IMG/VR virus record: IMGVR_UViG_3300042544_000814
Span: 1 to 57,195 of that record
Source: a virus
Reading direction: 5' to 3' (one strand)
Length of the DNA stretch: 57,195 bases
The notes under the pieces were generated by a model. The model saw only the letters and a program-made list of their open reading frames with translations. It was not told the origin of the DNA and made no database searches. Position numbers and translations under genes: made by a program. Below are positions 1 to 10,569 of the stretch, piece after piece. How positions within the stretch are numbered: position 1 is the first letter of the stretch; the number at the start of each line of letters is the position of its first letter.

Positions 1-256
1 TCACATAAATATTGCTGAAAACTCTTCCATCAAAAGTAACGTCAACGGATAGTGGGATTTGATATGAAACATCGTCACCACCACAAGCATTGATTTCTGT
101 TACAACTGGGCTAGATGTTTGTGCCTGTTGAGCAGCAGCGACAGCTGCCTCTTGACCTGGATTTACACAGCTGGCTTTCGCCATATCGGATATGCCAAAT
201 ACTGGTAGGAACGCTAAAATTAGAGCAGCTGCAGCTCTACCTACTTTATTATTAAT
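1..256 (-). CDS. exported small protein, 3' end beyond window, non-canonical start
   Basis: The visible frame reads as a signal peptide: a short basic N-region (NNKVGR), a hydrophobic Ala/Leu/Ile core, then an AKA-S-C junction that looks like a signal peptidase I site. A Gln/Ala-rich stretch and a Cys-Gly-Gly segment follow. The frame runs off the left edge without a stop. There is no ATG, GTG or TTG in frame. An in-frame ATT (256-254) sits nine bases after AGGAG (270-266), so I place the start there. An out-of-frame ATG at 263-261 would give a classic MKINNK start if base 260 were absent, so a one-base insertion (real or an assembly error) is the main alternative. Function unknown. It is the second exported protein around the nrd genes and lies after their terminator. 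Confidence 0.5.
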   Translation of the reverse strand, partial: MNNKVGRAAAALILAFLPVFGISDMAKASCVNPGQEAAVAAAQQAQTSSPVVTEINACGGDDVSYQIPLSVDVTFDGRVFSNIYV

Positions 257-300
257 TTTGCATCACTCCTGTTGGGGTAGCTGGAATGTATTATGATACT

Positions 301-306
301 ATTATA
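301..306 (-). promoter_or_regulatory. -10-like TATAAT upstream of the exported small protein
   Basis: A perfect TATAAT lies between the terminator after nrdF and the exported small protein. The predicted transcript would start near 294 and carry a leader of about 38 bases containing AGGAG. No clear -35 box is visible. Confidence 0.4.
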
Positions 307-322
307 CTGGCTTATATAAGAT

Positions 323-350
323 AAAAGGGGCATGGCCGTAGCCACACCCC
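323..350 (-). terminator. rho-independent terminator after nrdF
   Basis: On the minus strand GGGG...CCCC arms close an inner GGC/GCC stem with a small internal mismatch and a four-base loop, followed by TTTTATCTTA. It sits 19 bases past the nrdF stop and closes the nrd operon. Confidence 0.65.
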
Positions 351-368
351 TCATACCAAGCTAAAGAA

Positions 369-3419
<3,051 letters not shown>

Positions 3420-3427
<8 letters not shown>

Positions 3428-3812
3428 ACAGTATTTCTAACCTCTCTTTTACTTTTTGTACATCGTGTTCTGTGCCAAATATTTCTACCCTGGCAACAAT
3501 GGGCACTCCAGTTTTAGCAGAGATCATATCTGCTGCTTTGCAAAAATGCTCTCCAAAATTTGTGTTGCCAAATCCAACAACCCCCTGGAGAAGGTCCCTG
3601 TTATTTGGAACATTTAAAAAAGCTCTCACCTGTTTAGGAATAGCAGACCTGTCAGAGCCACCGCCATAGGTTGGAACGAATAAGACAAATGGCCTGTCCA
3701 TCTCTACGGTGCCTGATTGAATTTCAATCCTGGTAGCTGGCATTCCTAATTTTTCTACAAATCTCTTAGTGTTTCCAGAATGATTTGAAAAATAGACAAT
3801 GTCTATGGACAT
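3420..3812 (-). CDS. nrdI: NrdI flavodoxin-like protein of class Ib RNR
   Basis: Flavodoxin-like protein that activates the dimanganese cofactor of NrdF. It begins with a beta strand and an FMN phosphate-binding loop ([10 protein letters not shown], residues 9-18), followed by the VPTYGGG and GNTNFGEHF loops that contact the flavin. Length of 130 residues is typical. A GAGGGAG ribosome-binding site lies eight bases before the ATG. It is the first gene of nrdI-nrdE-nrdF, and its stop overlaps the nrdE start. Confidence 0.95.
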
Positions 3813-3847
3813 CTATTTTACTCCCTCTTTTTTGATCTGGTGACAAT

Positions 3848-3874
3848 AAAGGGGAAGAACTTTTGTCCTTCCCC
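3848..3874 (-). terminator. hairpin between exported Ig-like gene and nrdI
   Basis: GGGGAAG and CTTCCCC arms, extended by an AC/GT pair with one mismatch, enclose an A-rich loop and are followed on the minus strand by TTTATTG. It lies 20 bases past the stop of the exported Ig-like gene and would isolate the nrd operon. A TGA-TAAAAT element (3881-3889) precedes the hairpin, but a transcript from it would run straight into the stem. Confidence 0.55.
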
Positions 3875-3893
3875 TCTATCATTTTATCACGAA

Positions 3894-4790
3894 CTACTTG
3901 ATGAACGCAAGCTTCTGAGCCTTTGGCTTTCCAACGTTGTACTTCTTTACAAGCACGTTGTACTGCCACTTTAGCTTACGAACAACCTTCTCTAGGTCTG
4001 CCTTAGCAGTGTTTGCTGTGGCTAGATCTGCAGTCAAGGTTGCTACAGCAGCTAGAGCAGCACCAAGCTCTGCCTCAATGTTGCGTGGCTGGTTAACTGC
4101 AATAGTCGCTACAGCAGAAGAGCTAGCAGCAAATGCAGTTACAGTTACGTTACCAGTTGCTGGCAAGGTTACTACGTGGCTTACAGTACCAGAAGTGGTA
4201 GTGGTAGCTGTTGCAGTAGTAATAACACCGTTGGTGTTGATTACTAGATTAACAGTACCGCCAGACTTTGCGTTGTTGTACTTGTCAAATGCAGATACAA
4301 CTACAGACTGAGTTGAGCCAGCTAGACCAGTTGCTGGTGCAGCTAGTGCAACCTTAGCAAGGTCACCCGCTGTTCCCTTTACATGGTAAGTTGTCTGAGT
4401 GTTACCAACAGTAACAACTACAGAACCTACAGCCGTGGTCTTCGTGAATACGAATAGCTCTACGCTTCCGCTAGTGCTTGCGTTTACGGTCAGAGTTGCT
4501 GAACCAGAAGCTGCAGTTGCACCAGTCAGAGTTGATAGTAGTAGTGCATTGGTAGCAGTTGCAGAAACGGTAGTGCCATTGGCAACTCCCGAAACAGAAA
4601 TGCTCAATGCGTTTGAAGATGATACGTTATCTGCTGGGACTGGCAATGCAATTGCAGTAGCAGAAGTAGTACCACCAGTTGCCGATACAGTGGCAACGGT
4701 TAGTGTCTGGGTGTTAGCAGATGCTGCAACACCAGCTAGGCCTAGGGTCAATGCTGCGACCAGGCCAATTGCTAGCTTATTAAGCTTCAT
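3894..4790 (-). CDS. exported Ala/Thr/Val-rich Ig-like protein with C-terminal coiled coil
   Basis: A 298-residue protein with a clear Sec signal peptide (MKLNKLAIG, hydrophobic core, likely cleavage after ASA near residue 25). The middle is a long Ala/Thr/Ser/Val-rich region with alternating small and beta-branched residues, a SAFDKYNN turn and repeated strand-like segments, suggesting two Ig-like beta-sandwich domains. From about residue 235 it becomes an alanine-rich helix or coiled coil (AALAAVATLTADLATANTAK), then a basic tail. GGAG precedes the ATG. I do not recognise a family. Such architecture is common in actinobacterial surface proteins, so it may act on or in the cell envelope of the infected cell, or be host-derived. 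It lies between terL and nrdI and is closed by a hairpin. Confidence 0.75.
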   Translation of the reverse strand: MKLNKLAIGLVAALTLGLAGVAASANTQTLTVATVSATGGTTSATAIALPVPADNVSSSNALSISVSGVANGTTVSATATNALLLSTLTGATAASGSATLTVNASTSGSVELFVFTKTTAVGSVVVTVGNTQTTYHVKGTAGDLAKVALAAPATGLAGSTQSVVVSAFDKYNNAKSGGTVNLVINTNGVITTATATTTTSGTVSHVVTLPATGNVTVTAFAASSSAVATIAVNQPRNIEAELGAALAAVATLTADLATANTAKADLEKVVRKLKWQYNVLVKKYNVGKPKAQKLAFIK

Positions 4791-4812
4791 TGGTTTTCTC
4801 CTTAGTTTGAAT

Positions 4813-6588
4813 CTAGATTAGATCGAATCTAGCCAAGTATTCTTTGACATCATTTGGCATAGGCTTATATTTTATCACACCGTTAGTATTTTCGTCAAGG
4901 CTTTCTTTTGGCCTATCTCTAAATGTGTGAATGTCAACTTCAAGGTTAAGGTCTCTTGGTGTGTGAGATATGGCACCAAAGACTGCACCACACACGGCAT
5001 CGGCAAGGTCCTTAGACTTTTTGCGAGGGTGGTCAACTTTATTGTTATTCATGATCTTAAGCTCTGTAAGTTCTTCGAACAAAAGATCAATCATTGGCAT
5101 GGCCAGACGCTCTTCATAAACTAGCATAGCCATATCTTCATAGTGTTTCTTGGCAACAGAAACAGTTTCAGTTCTCATGCCTACCTGCTTCAGCTCATTC
5201 TGAATATCAAATGATTGCCAGCGGTCAAACGACACCATTCCAATATTAAATCCTTGTCTGCGTAAGTTTTGAATCCACTGCTTCACTTCTGAAAGATTTA
5301 CTGGCCCTTCTGTTCTTGGTTCCCACCATGCAACGGCATCCACTACTACTACTGGAGCAATCTGCTGATAGTCCTTAAGTACCTGGATATTTACCCACTT
5401 GTCAACGTGAGCAATTGCGACTGCACACTTGTCATGCTTCTGTGCAAGGTCAGCGTGGACGTAGTAAATCTTATCTGGATCTGGTTTAAACGATTCGTCA
5501 AACCTCCTGATAGAATCTAAAGGATTACGAATTGTCATTGCAGCCTTGACCTTATCAGTCTGCTTAAAGAATCTATCAGACGAGAATGTTGGGATACACG
5601 CAAAGCGTTGCATGGCATCACCCATGTCTGTAAAGAACGCTAACTTAAAGTCATCAATCTTTCTTGTTGGGTTTACTACCCAGGTTGGTCTTTTTAGTGC
5701 AAACACACCAGGATACTTATAGCTTACGATAGTGTCTTCGTCCCATTCAATATCCAGGTAGTTCCCATCCTGAGTTTCTGGCAAGTCTGGATTCATAATA
5801 AATCTGTGAGTCTTTGCTACCACTTCTTTTTCTGCAATCGCAGCATCATACTTTGCAGAGATAAAGTCTCCAGGGAAACGTGGGAATGATAGGAGTGCAA
5901 CTTTCCCAAGGTCTGGGAAACGAGAGTCTACAGAAGCACGGAAGGCTTTGTAGATATTGTCTGCCGTCTTACCCTGATCATTACCAGTTCCAACCTCTGT
6001 AGCAAATCCAGAGATCTCGTCAAGTACCGCAAGAATAAGGTTGAGACCCTCGTGTGACTCTCTTTCGGAGTGTCCTGAATAAACAGTGATAGACTTGTCA
6101 AATTCAATGGATTCTGCTTTTGGATTATACTTTCCAGCAAACCAAGGCGACCTCTCAATCTTAGTCTTAAAGCCTTTAAAGAATACATTTTTCGCTTGCT
6201 GGGCGTTAATCGCAACGTTAATAATGTCAATGGCATCGCCAGCAGGTTTACCAAAATACCGTGCAGGATCCTTAAGGCAAAGAAGTTTATAGACGATATA
6301 GGCACACGCAACTGTAGACGTAAAGTCTTTACCAGACCCCTTGCCCAGCTGAAGAATAACTTCGTTCTTAGTATACTTTTTATAATACCTTCTCCCCTCT
6401 GTATCGCCTAGAAGCTCAATAACGTCTTCTAGCTTATAGATCTGACTCATGGCCTCTACAATGTCATACTGCACGTCTGACAGCGGAGGCTGCCCAAGAA
6501 AGTCTTCACCTTCGACAAAAGTCTTTGCATCTACTGGACGCTCCTCAAAATTGTCAGACTTGAGTGCTTCTAAAAAATCATCAAACAT
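4813..6588 (-). CDS. terL: terminase large subunit
   Basis: Packaging motor ATPase with nuclease. The N-terminal ATPase has a Walker A-like LGKGSGKD (residues 81-88) and Walker B LAVLDE (186-191). The C-terminal RNase H-like nuclease has candidate metal ligands at Asp380 (YVHADLA), Asp455 (VSFDRW) and Asp527/Asp530 (SKDLADA). Length of 591 residues is normal. The ATG overlaps the end of the small-subunit gene by 8 bases. It lies about 37 kb from the portal gene on this map, downstream of replication rather than directly beside the head genes. Confidence 0.95.
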   Translation of the reverse strand: MFDDFLEALKSDNFEERPVDAKTFVEGEDFLGQPPLSDVQYDIVEAMSQIYKLEDVIELLGDTEGRRYYKKYTKNEVILQLGKGSGKDFTSTVACAYIVYKLLCLKDPARYFGKPAGDAIDIINVAINAQQAKNVFFKGFKTKIERSPWFAGKYNPKAESIEFDKSITVYSGHSERESHEGLNLILAVLDEISGFATEVGTGNDQGKTADNIYKAFRASVDSRFPDLGKVALLSFPRFPGDFISAKYDAAIAEKEVVAKTHRFIMNPDLPETQDGNYLDIEWDEDTIVSYKYPGVFALKRPTWVVNPTRKIDDFKLAFFTDMGDAMQRFACIPTFSSDRFFKQTDKVKAAMTIRNPLDSIRRFDESFKPDPDKIYYVHADLAQKHDKCAVAIAHVDKWVNIQVLKDYQQIAPVVVVDAVAWWEPRTEGPVNLSEVKQWIQNLRRQGFNIGMVSFDRWQSFDIQNELKQVGMRTETVSVAKKHYEDMAMLVYEERLAMPMIDLLFEELTELKIMNNNKVDHPRKKSKDLADAVCGAVFGAISHTPRDLNLEVDIHTFRDRPKESLDENTNGVIKYKPMPNDVKEYLARFDLI

Positions 6589-7114
6589 TGTGGACTACCG
6601 TTATTACCTCTTTGTCTTTGGCTACGCTAGATAGCCTACGCATAATCTCATCTCTAATTTCTGGATGCTCGGCTGCAATGTCTTTAAGGATATTAACAAG
6701 AACCTCTTGCTTCCTTTCGATCTCAAGCATCTCTTCTGCTAGCTCTTTGTTTTCTAGTAGTCCAGCCTTCTGAAGCATGTCAATCCTGGTACGCTCTAGA
6801 TCCATTACTAGCTTAATTCCTGCAGTCTTTGCTGTAAGATTAGCAGTAGTGGTAGCTTCATCGATTACCTCATATGCTTTATTAATTAGTTTACTATAGT
6901 GGGTGTCTGCACCAACTAAGGCCTCCTTGGCACGTGCACGAATAGCAGCATTGTCTGCTGCCATTGTACGCCATTCATTGATATACCCAACTACCTTTTG
7001 TCTTGGGATAGCCAACTCTTTAGAAATCTGGGTCTCTGGGGTTCCAGCAAGATACTTTTCAACTACCTTGTTTACTGTATCAAGATGTTCTACTGTAAGG
7101 TCTTCAAACGACAC
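6581..7114 (-). CDS. putative terminase small subunit (HTH DNA-binding)
   Basis: A 177-residue protein immediately upstream of terL and overlapping its start. Residues 15-48 (NKVVEKYLAGTPETQISKEL and following) form a helix-turn-helix-like segment. The rest is predicted all-helical, with a long Glu-rich helix (ELAEEMLEIERKQE) suited to oligomerisation, as in small terminases that recognise the packaging site. The start is GTG at 7114 with GAGGG six bases upstream. It overlaps the preceding gene by 11 bases. The role is inferred from position and fold pattern, since no sequence family is certain. Confidence 0.7.
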   Translation of the reverse strand: MSFEDLTVEHLDTVNKVVEKYLAGTPETQISKELAIPRQKVVGYINEWRTMAADNAAIRARAKEALVGADTHYSKLINKAYEVIDEATTTANLTAKTAGIKLVMDLERTRIDMLQKAGLLENKELAEEMLEIERKQEVLVNILKDIAAEHPEIRDEIMRRLSSVAKDKEVITVVHNV

Positions 7115-7388
7115 GCTTTGCCCTCTTTCCTCGCTTTGGGATACGCTTTACTCTGTCTTGCTTAAAGGAACGGAATACTGATGATACCCCACCAATAATC
7201 TCAAAGCAATCAACCCAGGAAGCTCCTGTCAGGGTATTTGTGGTAATCCCCACAAACTTAAACTTGCTGCCCCACTCACCATTGATCTTGATGACTTCTC
7301 CAGCTTGGACAGGGAATCCGTTTATCTCCATGTATGGAACGGTCTCAAAGTAACTAGGTGCTACCTCAGCATTTTTACGTCTAGCCAA
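7104..7388 (-). CDS. small conserved phage protein, basic C-terminus
   Basis: A 94-residue protein of unknown function. A central beta-rich part (KINGEWGSKFKFVGITTNT) is followed by WVDCFEI and a strongly basic tail (KRIPKRGKRAKRVV) that could bind nucleic acid. The start is TTG at 7388, overlapping the stop of the upstream zinc-ribbon gene, with GGAG about eight bases before it. It is translationally coupled to the small terminase gene and may act in packaging, but this is guesswork. Confidence 0.65.
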   Translation of the reverse strand: MARRKNAEVAPSYFETVPYMEINGFPVQAGEVIKINGEWGSKFKFVGITTNTLTGASWVDCFEIIGGVSSVFRSFKQDRVKRIPKRGKRAKRVV

Positions 7389-7545
7389 CAGTCTTCTCCA
7401 CTTTCATTCTTTGTCCACATTTTGAACAGCTTGTATAAGTATACCCAGTAAACGGACAAGACGCAACCCTTGAGTCTGAATGCTTACAGGTTATTCTATT
7501 AATATGATATCTGATCACATTGGCAAAGTGCTTTATATATTTCAT
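7381..7545 (-). CDS. zinc-ribbon microprotein (54 aa)
   Basis: A 54-residue frame beginning with the ATG at 7545, whose first bases overlap the TGA of the upstream HTH microprotein. It has four cysteines (20, 30, 40, 43), the last two as CSKCG, and a Lys/His/Arg-rich N-terminal half, consistent with one small zinc-binding knuckle. The stop overlaps the TTG of the next gene, so it is embedded in a fully coupled gene chain, which supports it being real despite its size. Function unknown. Confidence 0.65.
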   Translation of the reverse strand: MKYIKHFANVIRYHINRITCKHSDSRVASCPFTGYTYTSCSKCGQRMKVEKTVG

Positions 7546-7703
7546 CGTCTAGACTTTCTTAATCCAAATTTTGCAAGATAGACATAAATAGTTTCTACGC
7601 TAGTCCCACATTCTTTTGCAATTTGCTCTGGCGTTTTCTTGTCTACATGAAATCGCTTCTTCAGCCATAGTTCATTTGTATATAGTTTAACAGATGGTGC
7701 CAT
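7542..7703 (-). CDS. helix-turn-helix microprotein (53 aa)
   Basis: A 53-residue protein starting MAPSVKLY. Residues 24-50 (TPEQIAKECGTSVETIYVYL and the next few) read as a homeodomain-like helix-turn-helix of the type in resolvases and small regulators. It starts five bases past the ruvC-like stop and overlaps the next gene as ATGA. Likely a small DNA-binding protein; its target is unknown. Confidence 0.7.
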   Translation of the reverse strand: MAPSVKLYTNELWLKKRFHVDKKTPEQIAKECGTSVETIYVYLAKFGLRKSRR

Positions 7704-7708
7704 TTTTG

Positions 7709-8284
7709 TCAATCCCCCAGCTTTTCCCAGTTACGCAATGAGTAGTGCCCAATGCCAATTGCATCGGCAATATCGTTGTCATCGATGGATAGATCATAGT
7801 TTATATTAACAAAGTTTATAGTTCTTTGTTTTCTAATGTCTCTTTCCATTGCCTTATAATAACTCTTTGACTTTCCTGGATACCTAGAAACTATATCTAG
7901 CTTTTCTACCTTTGTCAATACTTTGTTGCCAATGAAGCTCTGCCAGGCAACTGGGTTCGTACCCTTAAACACCTTTACCCCAGCTAGAGATGCACCAGCA
8001 ATTATTGCACCCTGCACCATGGACAACTCAGACATCGTCTTTGGGCTATTGATAAAGACTGCTCGTTCGATTACAAGAGCGTCCACGTTCATTTCTCTGA
8101 CCACTTCATGAACAATCTGTACGGCACTTGATATTTTTTTGAAAACATCTGTGCCAACAAACTGAGCCTTACCAGATCTAACCAACCTGTCTCCCTCAAA
8201 GATTGCATATGCGATATTGTTTGTGCTTGCATCAATAGAAACAATCCTATTTGGCTTATTCACAAAGTTACTCAGATTTACCAT
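7709..8284 (-). CDS. RuvC-like Holliday junction resolvase
   Basis: RNase H-fold endonuclease that resolves four-way DNA junctions, useful for debranching replicating DNA before packaging. From the ATG at 8284, metal ligands are Asp18 (VSIDAST), Glu73 (ALVIERA) and an Asp cluster near 168-174 (IDDNDIADAIGIGHY), matching the RuvC pattern. Length of 191 residues is near the family norm. An in-frame TTG at 8290 is too close to AGGA, while the ATG lies seven bases from it. It overlaps the preceding zinc-finger gene by 17 bases. Confidence 0.88.
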   Translation of the reverse strand: MVNLSNFVNKPNRIVSIDASTNNIAYAIFEGDRLVRSGKAQFVGTDVFKKISSAVQIVHEVVREMNVDALVIERAVFINSPKTMSELSMVQGAIIAGASLAGVKVFKGTNPVAWQSFIGNKVLTKVEKLDIVSRYPGKSKSYYKAMERDIRKQRTINFVNINYDLSIDDNDIADAIGIGHYSLRNWEKLGD

Positions 8285-8561
8285 TGGCAAATCCTTTTAG
8301 CTCTTTTAATGCTTTCTTTACTTCTGCTGGATTAACCAAGCATTCGCTACAGAGCTCTTGGTCATTATATGCAGAAAGAGGTATGCCACAGGACTTACAC
8401 TTACGATCTTTTCCAAGTCGCTTTGTGCGTCGTTTCTGAGCATACCTCTGTGCTATCTTCTCTCTAGTTGCAGATTCTCTACAATCTGAAGAGCAGTATA
8501 TCTGATAAGATACGTTGGTTTGGAATTGGCTATCGCACCAATCACAATGCTTGTGCTTCAT
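8268..8561 (-). CDS. double zinc-ribbon protein
   Basis: A 97-residue protein with two cysteine knuckle pairs: CDWC and CSSDC in the N-terminal half, then CKSCG and CSEC in the C-terminal half, separated by a very basic helix (KIAQRYAQKRRTKRLGK). This suggests two zinc-binding modules around a nucleic-acid-binding segment. The ATG at 8561 has GGAG seven bases upstream, and a TTG three bases further up is less well placed. It overlaps the Cas4-like gene by 20 bases and the ruvC gene by 17. No specific function recognised; neighbours suggest DNA recombination or transcription control. Confidence 0.7.
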   Translation of the reverse strand: MKHKHCDWCDSQFQTNVSYQIYCSSDCRESATREKIAQRYAQKRRTKRLGKDRKCKSCGIPLSAYNDQELCSECLVNPAEVKKALKELKGFANGKSE

Positions 8562-9339
8562 CAAGTGGCTCCAGGGACTTAATCTTAATTAGTCCCTCGC
8601 CAGCTGAGTCACAAGTTGCCCGAATTGGACATGTCTTGCAAATCTTTGAATTAGATCTGTAGTTCTTTGTAGGCAAAGTCTTATCTGTCCAAGCCTTACG
8701 AACCGTTCTCATCCATTCAAATGTCTGGTTTACCCACCTAACATAGTAATCATTAATCTGTACTGGTATAACCAGAAGATCGTGATTGTTCTTGTTCTCA
8801 TAAATCAAGACTGCTTCTGTCTTGTTTAAGATCTTCATGTAAATCAGCAGCTGAACTAGGTGGCCAAGCTTTGCTTTTCCGCTTGCCCTCCTATATTCAA
8901 AGCCTTCGGATGGCATCGTTTTGATTTCACCCAAGAGCTCTTTTCCTGCCCAGTCTAGTATAACATCTCCAAAGCCAAAGATTGGCGGATCGCTGTATGT
9001 TACCTTGAACTCAGAGTCAATTAGAATGCCCTCGTCTGCCATGGCTTGCTGAATACGCTCATGAGACTTTGTGCCAGCAGTCATGTTTGCACCGCCATAG
9101 GCATCTGCATTATCCTCAAACACTGCACCCTCAAATGCTAGATACCAGTATCGTGGACACTCGCCATGAGAATATGCAATCGTGCTTGGTGCAAAAGTTT
9201 TCTTCTGAGCAAACTTAGGCTCACGCTTAGCGATATATCCGTGCTGGATCCTATCGATGAGGTCCTGAGTATTTATAAAAGACTCTTTGCTGCTTTCGAT
9301 TTTCTTTAGCATTACCTGCTGTAAAAAGTTTTTAGCCAT
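8542..9339 (-). CDS. Cas4/RecB-like PD-(D/E)XK exonuclease with Fe-S cysteines
   Basis: Nuclease of the RecB/Cas4 family. Counting from ATG 9339: a first cysteine at 61 (HGECPRYW), His93 (GTKSHER), Asp125 (FGFGDVI), the Glu138-x-Lys140 pair (LGEIKT), the QLLIYM helix, and three C-terminal cysteines at 234, 237 and 243 (CKTCPIRATC). Four cysteines bracketing the nuclease core are typical of Cas4/AddB-type iron-sulfur clusters. An upstream in-frame ATG at 9384 lies inside the preceding gene, so I start just past that gene's stop, although no strong ribosome-binding site is visible. It sits among recombination genes with no cas1 or cas2, so a role in end resection is more likely than CRISPR adaptation. 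Confidence 0.88.
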   Translation of the reverse strand: MAKNFLQQVMLKKIESSKESFINTQDLIDRIQHGYIAKREPKFAQKKTFAPSTIAYSHGECPRYWYLAFEGAVFEDNADAYGGANMTAGTKSHERIQQAMADEGILIDSEFKVTYSDPPIFGFGDVILDWAGKELLGEIKTMPSEGFEYRRASGKAKLGHLVQLLIYMKILNKTEAVLIYENKNNHDLLVIPVQINDYYVRWVNQTFEWMRTVRKAWTDKTLPTKNYRSNSKICKTCPIRATCDSAGEGLIKIKSLEPLDEAQAL

Positions 9340-9346
9340 AATGACA

Positions 9347-9655
9347 CTAGCGAATAATGTATTTAAGAACAGCAACCAAACCATTAATGGCTTCTGCAGC
9401 TGTGTAATAAATATTCTTCTTCGCTCTATCTCCCTTGTCTACGTTAGTCAACCAGGTTGCACGGAATGCCATCTTAGCAGCAATGGCTTGCAACCTAACG
9501 ACCTCAAGAGTTGCTACTTGCAGTGGAATATCTGGCTTAACAATTACCTTTGAAATAAAGACAAGTGCTTGGGTCAATTCTTCGTCCTGCATGTAGTCTG
9601 CAATCTCTGCAAGACCGTTGATCATATCGATTGTATTTTTGTTTTCTGTTTCCAT
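9347..9655 (-). CDS. small helical protein of unknown function
   Basis: About 102 residues, predicted almost entirely helical (DMINGLAEIADYMQDEEL, then VATLEVVRLQAIAAKMAF and AAEAINGLVAVLKYI). No catalytic motif. Two ATGs compete (9661 and 9655). Neither has a ribosome-binding site, but GTGGTATAAT ends eight bases before 9655, so a leaderless start there is plausible. Its position between the exonuclease and the Cas4-like gene suggests an accessory role in DNA metabolism. Confidence 0.65.
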   Translation of the reverse strand: METENKNTIDMINGLAEIADYMQDEELTQALVFISKVIVKPDIPLQVATLEVVRLQAIAAKMAFRATWLTNVDKGDRAKKNIYYTAAEAINGLVAVLKYIIR

Positions 9656-9663
9656 TACCATTA

Positions 9664-9672
9664 ATTATACCA
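9664..9672 (-). promoter_or_regulatory. extended -10 (TGG-TATAAT), probable leaderless start
   Basis: TGG then TATAAT, overlapping the stop of the exonuclease gene. The predicted start of transcription (about 9657) is within two bases of ATG 9655, and no ribosome-binding site is present. Confidence 0.45.
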
Positions 9673-10282
9673 CGGACTCAGGTTCTGGGCTAGATGATAT
9701 AGCCTGCTTTTCTTTAGATGTAGCTCTGCCCCCAGCAACAAACCAAGGTAGCAGCTTGTCGTATAGATCCACAAGAAGGTTTACATCTTGAATCTGATAC
9801 TTTTTCATCTCTGCCCACGCCTTCTCGTCACCTTCCATACACCTAACCCAAAGACTAAATCCAGAGTGTTTTACCTTTGCACCCACTCCAAGCTTTTGTG
9901 CCACATAGTCTAGCTTGTTAGATGGGAATAGGAAGTTGGCCTTGGTAATGCTCATAAGGTCCAGGTCCTTTACTGGTGCAGGCGGTGTCATTCCATTCTC
10001 AAGGAACTCACGGTTGATATGCTTGTGGTCAAACGCTGCTGAGTTCCAGCCAACCAATAGGTCAGCCTCATTCATTAGCTTGTGCAGCTCTTCAAGCATT
10101 GCCTGCTTGCCATCGTGGTGCACAGATTTGAAGATAACCTTCTTCTCGCCTAACCAACGAGCACCAAAGCAAAGCATCTCACTGCTCTTAATGATCTGAT
10201 CAATGCTAATGTTCTGGTCCCACAGACCCCATGCATAAACTTGCATAGGAGTTGTTTCAATGTCTAGTAGTAATATTTTCAT
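9665..10282 (-). CDS. DEDDy 3'-5' exonuclease (PolB-exonuclease-like)
   Basis: A stand-alone RNase H-like proofreading-type exonuclease. Exo I is LLLDIETTP (Asp7, Glu9), Exo II is GWNSAAFDHKHI (Asp85), and Exo III is KYQIQDVNLL with Tyr162 and Asp166, the DEDDy arrangement. Length is 205 residues. GGAAG lies six bases before the ATG and the start overlaps the preceding gene by four bases. DnaE here is not obviously fused to a proofreading domain, so this protein could provide editing in trans; that role is inference. Confidence 0.88.
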   Translation of the reverse strand: MKILLLDIETTPMQVYAWGLWDQNISIDQIIKSSEMLCFGARWLGEKKVIFKSVHHDGKQAMLEELHKLMNEADLLVGWNSAAFDHKHINREFLENGMTPPAPVKDLDLMSITKANFLFPSNKLDYVAQKLGVGAKVKHSGFSLWVRCMEGDEKAWAEMKKYQIQDVNLLVDLYDKLLPWFVAGGRATSKEKQAISSSPEPESVV

Positions 10283-10569
10283 TCTTTGCTTCCTTCTATT
10301 AATTGTTCTAGCAAGCTCAGTTCGATGATTGCTAGTCTTGTTTTACGATTTTCTTCTCCCAATACCACCACAATGGCTGGGTCGTTCTTATTCTTCATGG
10401 CATCAGTTACTGCCTTAGCCCAGTTGTCCTGGTTTACAGTAAAGCCCTTTGGATACTCTTTGAAGTCAACGGTGAAGCTTTCAAAGATTGCATCTCCCTT
10501 GGTATTTCCACGACCACTATTCTTTATGCCCTTGGCACCAAGACGTTTGATCTCGCCACGTTCACTCAT
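10279..10569 (-). CDS. small PD-(D/E)XK-type nuclease, Holliday-resolvase-like
   Basis: A 96-residue protein with Glu6, Asp26 (KGDAIFE) and Asp35-x-Lys37 (TVDFKEY), the order and spacing expected of a minimal PD-(D/E)XK fold as in archaeal Hjc-like resolvases. The C-terminal part (PAIVVVLGEE, then LAIIELSLLEQLI) resembles the strand and helix that close that fold. It lies in a run of coupled genes after recA and a zinc-ribbon gene. Assignment is by motif and context. Confidence 0.65.
   Translation of the reverse strand: MSERGEIKRLGAKGIKNSGRGNTKGDAIFESFTVDFKEYPKGFTVNQDNWAKAVTDAMKNKNDPAIVVVLGEENRKTRLAIIELSLLEQLIEGSKE

Noticed and set aside
3881-3889. TGA-TAAAAT element upstream of nrdI
   Set aside because: A transcript from it would start within or immediately before the terminator-like hairpin, so it is unlikely to serve as the nrd promoter.
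8542-9339. Cas4-like nuclease as evidence of a phage CRISPR-related system
   Set aside because: No cas1, cas2, repeat array or other cas gene is present. The nuclease sits with recombination genes, so a general exonuclease role is simpler.
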